Assembly: GCA_021785435.1 (NCBI GenBank)
Contig: JAJYFE010000019.1
Span: forward strand, 1-40,994
DNA: 40,994 bases
Reading direction: 5' to 3'
Source of the DNA: Planctomycetota bacterium
GTDB taxonomy: Bacteria; Planctomycetota; Phycisphaerae; WQYP01
Part shown: piece by piece, positions 34,661 to 40,994 of the stretch
Position numbering within the stretch: the stretch's first letter is position 1
Layout: every line of letters begins with the position of its first letter
The notes under the pieces: generated by a model
The model's input: only the letters and a program-made list of their open reading frames with translations
What the model was told of the DNA's origin: nothing
The model's database searches: none
Translations under genes and position numbers: made by a program

Positions 34661-35079
34661 AAACTGCTGCGGGTTGATACGAATGTGCTGGTGGATGTCC
34701 TGGCGCCTGACCCGCAGTGGGCATCCTGGTCGATCTGGCAACGGCAAGCGTAAGCGCAAGTGCCTTCCCTGGTGATCAATCCAGTGATTTACGCCGAGCT
34801 TTCCCTGGCCTTCTCCACAGTGGCGGCGCTCGATGAAGCGAAAACAGGCCTTGGACTTACGCTGTTGGAATGCCGCGCCCCGCGTTATTTCTCGCCGGCA
34901 AGGCATTCGTGCGATATCAGCGCGAAGGGGCATGTAAGAACAACGCGCTGGCGGATTTCTTTATTGGCGCCCACGCTGCCGTGCTGGATTGTTCGATCCG
35001 CACACGCGATGTGCGGTGATACCATTCCTATTTTCCGAATGTGGCATGGGTGACCCCACCGGCGAGCGAGCTGTCTTGA
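34661..35079 (+). pseudogene. PIN-domain (VapC-type) toxin remnant
   Basis: From 34664 the frame reads LLRVDTNVLVDVLAPDPQWA, the N-terminal PIN motif with the first acidic residue, and then a stop (TAA 34751-34753). It continues PSLVINPVIYAELSLAFSTV with the conserved E, then a frame change at about 34880-34895 into FLAGKAFVRYQREGACKNNA, LADFFIGAHAAVLD and IRTRDVR. A stop (TGA) then precedes YHSYFPNVAWVTPP. In intact VapC the parts are one protein of about 135 residues; here two stops and a frame shift break it. All acidic positions of the RNase centre are still recognisable, which makes identification secure. Confidence 0.82.
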
Positions 35080-35735
35080 GAAGCTGGATTCTTGATTTTC
35101 GATTTTCGCGCCTGGCGTTTGCGGTCGTATTGGCCGGTTGTGCCGCTCGCCCCTTTCCAGCGTATCACCCGCTGGCGGGGCGGGCGCCAAGACGGCAGAC
35201 CGTGGTGCAGGAATTGCAGCGATTTCCGAGGCGGGTGGATCGGCCGTTTTTCGCCAGCTGGCGTGTCGCCGGACGACAAATACCGCTGGTGGGCCGGTTG
35301 ACAGGCGCCCCAGGCGGAAAGCTGCGGATCACCTGTATCAGCGAGCTGGGAACGCTTATATTCCGGGCGCAGGCTACCCCCGCAGGCGTACGGATACTGA
35401 ACCTGGGTTCCGGAATTCCGTCGGGACCGCCCACGGAGCTTGCCCGGCAGTTGCATTTGGCGCTGGCCGCACCGGCTATTGCGGCGGCGAATAGCCGGGC
35501 TATCCTCCGGGGAAATCATGAAGCACGGCTGGACTGCCGGGATGCCGCAGGCAACCGTTATCAGTTTATTTTTGCCGGCGCGGCAGGGCGGCTGCGTGAT
35601 TGCTGTGTCCAACTTGCTGCCGGCGGCGAAGCTGATTTCCGCTATCGCCATTATGATGGTTGCGCGATGCCGGCGGAGCTAAGGCTGCGCTATCGGAACC
35701 CCGCCGGTTCCTGCATCCTGGATTTTACAAAATGA
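35076..35735 (+). CDS. Putative outer-membrane lipoprotein
   Basis: 219 residues from the TTG at 35076, giving a clean lipoprotein signal (RSWILDFRFSRLAFAVVLAGC, Cys near 22). An ATG at 35046 would add ten residues and overlaps the toxin remnant. The mature part has one beta-rich domain (WRVAGRQIPLVGRLTGAPGG, LRITCISELGTLIFRAQATP, VRILNLGSGIPSGPPTELAR) and ends in LRLRYRNPAGSCILDFTK. It resembles the small lipid-binding/LolB-like or DUF3261 lipoproteins by shape only. The stop TGA overlaps an ATG (ATGA at 35732-35735) in front of the giant downstream gene, suggesting coupled expression. Confidence 0.7.
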   Translation: MRSWILDFRFSRLAFAVVLAGCAARPFPAYHPLAGRAPRRQTVVQELQRFPRRVDRPFFASWRVAGRQIPLVGRLTGAPGGKLRITCISELGTLIFRAQATPAGVRILNLGSGIPSGPPTELARQLHLALAAPAIAAANSRAILRGNHEARLDCRDAAGNRYQFIFAGAAGRLRDCCVQLAAGGEADFRYRHYDGCAMPAELRLRYRNPAGSCILDFTK

Positions 35736-35788
35736 ACGACGCGGCGACGTGGGAAACCCACTCGGTGTGCCATAACGGTGGGAGCCGT

Positions 35789-38700
35789 ATGCGCTTGGGG
35801 ATGTGGACAGGGTTCATTCTTGCGGCGCTGGGGTTCGGCGGCGGCGCAGGTCCGCGGGCCGGCGCTGCGGCCCGCGCTGCGGTGACCTACCCCGGAAGCT
35901 CTACGGCCGGGCGCAAACTGGTTCCCGCCGATGTGCGGGCCATCCGCCAGGTCGTGGAGCGTGTAGCGGCGTTTGGCGCGAACCGGGCGGCAGGCACGCT
36001 GGGCGCCGAGCAGACGGCGAATTTCTATGCCGGGCGATTAGCGGAAGTGACCCGGCGCCCCGTATGGCGGGAAGCGTTCACAGAAGTAGTACCGCGGGTG
36101 CGGCTATGCCAGGCGCTGGATCCCGAACGCCCTGGGATGGTCATCCCCATCTACGCCCTGGCTCCCTGTGGAGCTCAACTTCCAGCTCTGCGGCCCACGG
36201 AAAGAACGGCAGCACCCTTAATCTATGCTGGGGACGGCCGACTCCAGCGATTGTCTGGGAAAACCGTCGCCGGCGCCTGGGTGGCTCTGAATATCAACAG
36301 CGGGCGGCGTTGGATACCAATCGCCGGTTTGGGCGCCCGGGGAATTATCTTTCTGGGTTCACCTGGGGCGAATTTCATTGACTTTCAGGACAAAGTCGTC
36401 GCGGCGCCGGTAAGCATTCCGCGGTTATTTGTGGCGAATCCAGTGGCCGCGCAGGCGATACGCCGTGGCCAGGTGCGTCGCCTGCGAGTGCGAATTCAAG
36501 CGGGATGGGTGCGGCGAACCGTCGCTAACATTTTGTGCCTTATTCCGGCGCGGTCGGAAGCCGCGGGCGCAGGCGGGCCACCGAACTGGACGCAGCCGCT
36601 GATCGTTTTGGCCGCGCGTTACGATGCCTCCAGCTATGTGTTAGGCCGCGCCCCCGGCGCCACGGAAGACCTTTCGGCCGCGGTGCTGCTGCAACTGGCG
36701 CGGCGTTTACGCGGGCTGGCGGTCCGTCACAATGTTCTGATCGCCTTGACCGCCGGCAACGCGTGGGATTTCCAGGGCACGCGTGAACTACTCCGTCTGC
36801 TGCTCCAGCCGACAGCGCATTGGCAAGCGGTGCTGGCCCGCCGCCGCCGGGAGCTGGACCGAGTGGTGCGCCTGACACGGGAAATCGAACGCCTGGCCGG
36901 GCGAGGCCGGGCGGCAAGGAGTTTGCTAAGCTGCGCCTACCTGGCATCACACCGCCATTTGCGTGACGCTCTAAAAGGCGAACTGGAGCGCGAGCTGACG
37001 AATGTGTCCGACCGACTATGGCGGCGGCAGGAAGCGGGGTTCAATGCGCGGACGGCCGGTGCCGGTTCCAGGGAAGGGGTTTCGCGCTCCCGTGGCGCCA
37101 TCGAGCCAGCTTCTTTCGTAGCCCGGGGCGTAAGCAACGGCTGCGAGGTGCTGCCGCGACGCCGGGAGCCGCCGCTTACGCTCCGGGCTATAAAGGCGGA
37201 TCGCTGTCGTTCACCGCCAGCGCGAAACTCTCACCTTGGAAGCGGCGGCAGAAGCGTGGCCATTCTGCGGGCCAGGAAACTCCAGTTAATGGCGGCGCGC
37301 AACGGTTTGGATTCACCGGCACGATTGCGGCGTGCCGGCCCGCTCATCCTGGGTGCGTTGCGCCGGCTGGCGCCGGTCTGGCGGGAACAACTACGACTGA
37401 TCCAGGCGAAAGCCGACCGGGCGAGACAATGGCTGCAGATACGGCAAGCCTTGGGTCCATCACCATTACCCCTGGAGATTTATCTGGACGCGCACCTGAC
37501 GGGGGGAGGCAGGCGATTTGGGCTTTTCGCCCGCTCCGGTTATCTGCCCATCAGTAACAATGACCAGATGGCACAGTTCGCCCGTCTGTTTGGTCGCCGG
37601 TATGACCGCAGCTGGCGTCGGATTTACGCCGGGCAGGATCCGCCGCAGGAAGACCCCTTTGACGCCCGTACGCTGCAATCGGTGCGGGCACTGGCGGATT
37701 ATTTTCCTATCCCCATGGGATTCTCCTCGGACTATAGCCTGTGGCGCGGCGTACCGGCCGCGACCTTTGCCACTATTCGGGACGCCAGCGGGCTGATCGA
37801 TACGCCGTATGACACCCCGGGTCGTATCAACTGGCGCCACGTGGCGGCGCAAGTGCGCATGCTCCGCCGGCTGCTGCTCGGATCGCCACGGCGCCAGCTG
37901 GTCGGAGCGCTCGATGATCCCGAGTTCAACGGGCGAATTCAGTCCAGCGCTGGGACCGATGATCAGCCGATCGCTCTCATGCGGTTTGGTTTCGGTGAAA
38001 CGGTTCCCAATCTGCCGGCGCCGCATTATCTGATCGGCGTACACCTGACCAACGGCGGTTTACCGCCGCTGGAAGGCACGTGGCGGAGCGAATGGCGGTT
38101 CACGGGCCGGGACGGCGGGGTGAACTTTCGGCGCCTGCTGCGCCCCAACGGCGCGTGGGGTTTGTTTTACCAGATGCAGGCGATGAACTTTAAAGCCGAT
38201 GGGCGGCCTAAACGAGTGCTCGCGGGCCAAGGGAATGAAGCGGGCAAGAACTATTTTTACGATCCCTTCCAGGCCAATGTGCAGCGCGAGCTGGTATTTC
38301 GCGCCGATCCAATCAGCCTGTTCGGACTTTTCAACCCGCGTTACCTGGCGTACATGAATCACGTGGAAGTGCTCGACGCGGCGCGCCAAGGGGAAGCGCG
38401 CTATTACACGACGTACTGCAGCGGTCCGGTGGCGGTAGCCTTTGTACCGCCGGATTTGCGCTGGCAGATTCTGCTGTCGCGCGGGCCGATCGCCAACGAC
38501 ATGGTTTTGCTTAACGCCAGCGCCGCGCACCCGCTGGGCACAGGATTTGGCCGCCGATCACGCCGCCGGTTGGAACCGCTGGTTTGGCGGGGCGCTTTGG
38601 ATATGCATTACCTGGACGCGCAGCGCCGCCGAGTGCTGGCACACTATGGCGTGGTCAGCGCTAAGATCACCCGACTGATGCGGGCCAGCACCCGCTACCT

Positions 38701-40900
38701 GGCTGGGGCCGCGAAGGCCCGACGGCGCCGCCTTTACCAGCGCTGGCTGGGCGCCGCGGCCGCGGCTTGGAGCGATCAGGCGCAGGCGTATCATCGGCTG
38801 ATCAGACAATCCAACGGGTTGGTGGACGCGGCGATATTTCTGCTTTTGGGCCTGATTCCGTTCAGCTATTTTCTGGAACGACTGCTGATCGGTTCGCCGA
38901 ATGTGTACCGTCAAATCGGTGGATTCGCCGCCATCTTCGCGGTGATGACGGCGCTGCTGGCCTCCTTTCATCCGGCGTTCCGCATCACCAGGGCGCCGCT
39001 GATGATTTTGCTGGCGTTCTTGATCCTTTTGCTTTCGGCCATCGTTATCCATATTCTCTGGGGTAAGTTTGAAGAGGAACTTTCCCGCCTGCGCAGCCAG
39101 GCTGGAGCGGCCCACAGCGCCAATCTTAAGCGCAGCGCCCTGGCCGGCGCGGCCTTGCGTCTGGGACTGTCCAACCTGCGCCGCCGCGGCCTGCGCACGG
39201 CCCTGACGTTAACCACGCTGGTGCTGATTACGTTCACCCTGCTGTGTTTCACCAGCGTTAAGGAGGGCACGGCGATCATTCCAACCGTCGAGCCGAACGC
39301 CCCGGCCCGGCCTCCGCAGGCGATTCTGCTGCGGCAGCGCGGGTGGGCGCCTTTGCCGCGGGCGGCCCTGAGCCTGGCCCGCCAGGTGGCCGGTCCCGGG
39401 GGCACGGTGGCGCCGCGTTATTGGTACGTTTCGGAGAATTCCCAAGCCACGTGGCAACTACCGATTGCTCCCGTCGGTCGCGGGGACGCCGTGCTGGCGC
39501 GACCCAAGGTTAACGCCCTGCTGGGATTGTCGGTCCGGGAGAAGGATTTTGTGGCCGGGGGTAAGGCCCAGCTGGCGCGGGCGTTGCCCGGGTGGGGGCG
39601 CTCGAAAACGGGCCAACCGGCCTGTTGGCTGCCAGCGTCTTTGCGCAATCATCCCTTCGAACGTGGCGAGCTGGTCCGAATACTGGGGGTGACGCTGCGC
39701 ATCGCCGGATTCTTTCCCACGCACGATTTTCCGCTGCGGCAAATCACCGGCGAATCGTTTTGGCCGGTGGACGCCGCCGCCAGCGCGGCGCAACCACAAC
39801 CCTCCCCCAACCTTTCGCCGCGGGAACTCGCGGCGCTGCCGGAACCGAACTTAACCTATTTGAATGCGGCCCAGGTGGCGATTGTGCCGGCGCGGCTGGT
39901 CCGGCGGATGGGGGGAGTCTTAACCAGCATTCTGATCCGTCCGGCGGAGGCAACCGCGGCGTCGCTGGAGCAGGCGGCGCGCCGATTGGCGCGACGATCC
40001 GCGTTTGCGGTGCTGGTATCGAATGGGCGGCAGGTGTGGTCCTATAACGCCGCGTCTGGTACGGCTCTGACCCATTTGTCCAATGTGCTGGCACCGCTGT
40101 TTATTGCCGCCCTGATTGTTTTGAACACGATGCTCGGTGCGGTGGCGGAACGTCGCCACGAAATTCACACCTATACCGCCCTGGGGCTGGCGCCCGGGCA
40201 TGTGGGCGCCCTGTTTCTGGCCGAGGCGGCGGCCTTGGGCACGCTGGGCGTGGTATTCGGCTACATTGCCGGCCAGGCCGTTGCGACGCTGCTGGAGCAT
40301 ACCCACCTCCTGCCGGGGGTACGGGTGAATTATTCATCGTTGTCGGCCATCACCACGATGGGACTGGTGCTGGGGTTGGTAATGCTTTCGACACTGTGGC
40401 CGGCGCGGATGGCTTCGCGCGTTGCGGCGCCGTCGCTGCAGCGTACCTGGAAACTGCCGCCGCCGCGGGGGGATCGGCTGGAACTGGACCTGCCTTTTAC
40501 CGTTAACGCTTTGGCCGCCCATGGCGTATGCGCCTTTCTCGAGGAATTTTTCACCACCACGACCCAGACTGGCCTCGGCCGTTTCAGCGCCGCCAATATC
40601 GCGGCCTTTGTCGAAAACGGCGTACGGGGCTTATCGTGCCGCATATGGCTGGCGCCATATGACCGGGGTGTCATGCAGGATTTCCGTCTGGCCATTCATC
40701 CCACGACCCAGTCGAACGTCTTTGAGGTGAAACTGACGCTGGAGCGCGAGGCGGGAACACCGGCGGCGTGGCTGCGCTTTAACCGCCCCTTCCTGGTGGA
40801 GGTACGAAAACAATTTTTGTTGTGGCGGGCGCTGACCGCGGATGTGGCGGGGCGTTATGTGGCCCGTTCGGAGGCGATGTTCAGCGGGATGAGGGTTTAG
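35789..40900 (+). CDS. Giant protein: degenerate M28 peptidase fold fused to an FtsX-type permease
   Basis: 1703 residues from the ATG at 35789 (GGGAG nearby); the coupled ATG at 35732 is an alternative. A signal peptide opens it. Residues about 120-350 resemble an M28 aminopeptidase with inserted PA domain, but the metal site is altered: AARYDAS (R277 for His), GATEDLS (E293-D294 where D-D is usual) and AGNAWDF in place of the G-E-E loop. A long helical segment follows. Membrane helices lie at about 1010-1095, then an FtsX/MacB-like permease part starts at SNLRRRGLRTALTLTTLVLI (about 1130) and includes LNTMLGAVAERRHEIHTYTA, YIAGQAVATLLEH and GLVLGLVMLSTLWPARMAS. The ATPase partner is not in the window. 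A palindromic repeat is inserted at 37119-37190. I infer an envelope or transport role. Confidence 0.8.
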   Translation: MRLGMWTGFILAALGFGGGAGPRAGAAARAAVTYPGSSTAGRKLVPADVRAIRQVVERVAAFGANRAAGTLGAEQTANFYAGRLAEVTRRPVWREAFTEVVPRVRLCQALDPERPGMVIPIYALAPCGAQLPALRPTERTAAPLIYAGDGRLQRLSGKTVAGAWVALNINSGRRWIPIAGLGARGIIFLGSPGANFIDFQDKVVAAPVSIPRLFVANPVAAQAIRRGQVRRLRVRIQAGWVRRTVANILCLIPARSEAAGAGGPPNWTQPLIVLAARYDASSYVLGRAPGATEDLSAAVLLQLARRLRGLAVRHNVLIALTAGNAWDFQGTRELLRLLLQPTAHWQAVLARRRRELDRVVRLTREIERLAGRGRAARSLLSCAYLASHRHLRDALKGELERELTNVSDRLWRRQEAGFNARTAGAGSREGVSRSRGAIEPASFVARGVSNGCEVLPRRREPPLTLRAIKADRCRSPPARNSHLGSGGRSVAILRARKLQLMAARNGLDSPARLRRAGPLILGALRRLAPVWREQLRLIQAKADRARQWLQIRQALGPSPLPLEIYLDAHLTGGGRRFGLFARSGYLPISNNDQMAQFARLFGRRYDRSWRRIYAGQDPPQEDPFDARTLQSVRALADYFPIPMGFSSDYSLWRGVPAATFATIRDASGLIDTPYDTPGRINWRHVAAQVRMLRRLLLGSPRRQLVGALDDPEFNGRIQSSAGTDDQPIALMRFGFGETVPNLPAPHYLIGVHLTNGGLPPLEGTWRSEWRFTGRDGGVNFRRLLRPNGAWGLFYQMQAMNFKADGRPKRVLAGQGNEAGKNYFYDPFQANVQRELVFRADPISLFGLFNPRYLAYMNHVEVLDAARQGEARYYTTYCSGPVAVAFVPPDLRWQILLSRGPIANDMVLLNASAAHPLGTGFGRRSRRRLEPLVWRGALDMHYLDAQRRRVLAHYGVVSAKITRLMRASTRYLAGAAKARRRRLYQRWLGAAAAAWSDQAQAYHRLIRQSNGLVDAAIFLLLGLIPFSYFLERLLIGSPNVYRQIGGFAAIFAVMTALLASFHPAFRITRAPLMILLAFLILLLSAIVIHILWGKFEEELSRLRSQAGAAHSANLKRSALAGAALRLGLSNLRRRGLRTALTLTTLVLITFTLLCFTSVKEGTAIIPTVEPNAPARPPQAILLRQRGWAPLPRAALSLARQVAGPGGTVAPRYWYVSENSQATWQLPIAPVGRGDAVLARPKVNALLGLSVREKDFVAGGKAQLARALPGWGRSKTGQPACWLPASLRNHPFERGELVRILGVTLRIAGFFPTHDFPLRQITGESFWPVDAAASAAQPQPSPNLSPRELAALPEPNLTYLNAAQVAIVPARLVRRMGGVLTSILIRPAEATAASLEQAARRLARRSAFAVLVSNGRQVWSYNAASGTALTHLSNVLAPLFIAALIVLNTMLGAVAERRHEIHTYTALGLAPGHVGALFLAEAAALGTLGVVFGYIAGQAVATLLEHTHLLPGVRVNYSSLSAITTMGLVLGLVMLSTLWPARMASRVAAPSLQRTWKLPPPRGDRLELDLPFTVNALAAHGVCAFLEEFFTTTTQTGLGRFSAANIAAFVENGVRGLSCRIWLAPYDRGVMQDFRLAIHPTTQSNVFEVKLTLEREAGTPAAWLRFNRPFLVEVRKQFLLWRALTADVAGRYVARSEAMFSGMRV
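37119..37190. repeat. Palindromic TAGCCCGGAGCGTAAGC element inserted in frame in a coding sequence
   Basis: Arms TAGCCCGGGGCGTAAGC (37119-37135) and GCTTACGCTCCGGGCTA (37174-37190) are inverse repeats with one mismatch. The span of 72 bp is exactly 24 codons, so the host frame continues. The same arm words form the intergenic element at 8177-8238. The encoded part (ARGVSNGCEVLPRRREPPLT) is charged and Cys/Pro-containing, unlike the flanking helical Arg/Ala-rich sequence. Confidence 0.8.
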
Positions 40901-40912
40901 ATTCTGAACGTG

Positions 40913-40941
40913 TAACTTCTCCGCGCCGTGCGGAGAAGTTA
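40913..40941. terminator. Strong hairpin after the giant gene
   Basis: TAACTTCTCCGC (40913-40924), loop GCCGT, GCGGAGAAGTTA (40930-40941): a perfect 12-bp stem 12 nt after the stop codon. No T-tract follows, so it may be a repeat or a factor-dependent/3'-protecting structure rather than a classical terminator. Confidence 0.5.
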
Positions 40942-40994
40942 GAGGCGTTTAAGCGGCCAGTGGATCCACAATATAACGGGTGAAAACATGGTGG

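Overview
GC-rich bacterial chromosome segment, most likely from a planctomycete of the Phycisphaerae type. The lineage is inferred from several features together: uroporphyrinogen-decarboxylase-like paralogues, PEP-CTERM exported proteins, GroEL duplication, a very long DUF4175-like membrane protein, an M28/FtsX giant protein, and many short palindromic repeats between genes. No rRNA or tRNA gene is visible, so the assignment cannot be tied to a marker here.

Layout. 1-3.3 kb: the 3' end of a URO-D-family gene, two fold-back repeat elements, a PhyH-family oxygenase, and gcvT-gcvH of the glycine cleavage system. 3.3-6.7 kb: repeats, a small envelope operon (lipoprotein plus two-helix membrane protein), then a DnaA-box and AT-rich region directly upstream of dnaA, a candidate replication origin. 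7-9.1 kb: two PEP-CTERM proteins that share a near-identical 146-bp 3' end. 9.7-13.5 kb: a compact minus-strand operon (M16-like protein without zinc ligands, class I aminotransferase, DNA polymerase III delta'-like ATPase). 13.9-16.2 kb: a second URO-D-family protein, 6-phosphogluconolactonase and a small membrane protein. 16.2-17.3 kb: a decayed stretch holding a DUF4276-like fragment. 17.3-23.3 kb: clpB, hflX, and a single ORF fusing BluB (lower-ligand synthesis) to a CobA/CobO-type corrinoid adenosyltransferase. 23.4-27.2 kb: a 1253-residue membrane/coiled-coil protein. 27.2-34.1 kb: a chaperone block on the minus strand (groEL2, groES, groEL1, dnaJ, grpE, then fmdB). 34.4-35.1 kb: a dead AbrB/PIN toxin-antitoxin pair. 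35.1-40.9 kb: a lipoprotein and a 1700-residue protein combining a degenerate M28 peptidase fold with an FtsX-type permease.

How the genes fit together. ClpB, GrpE, DnaJ, GroES and two GroELs make most of a proteostasis set; dnaK is not in the window. Of the two GroELs, only the one farther from groES carries the Gly-Gly-Met tail. The dnaA region and the delta'-like gene are replication functions, but dnaN, rpmH and gyrB are not nearby.

The most unusual signals are: short palindromic or dispersed elements lying inside two long reading frames without breaking them; the BluB-adenosyltransferase fusion; catalytic-site loss in both peptidase-fold proteins; and the shared PEP-CTERM tail cassette. 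Most starts below were chosen from Shine-Dalgarno positions; the usual leader motif is AAGGAG or GGAG 5-8 nt before the start.
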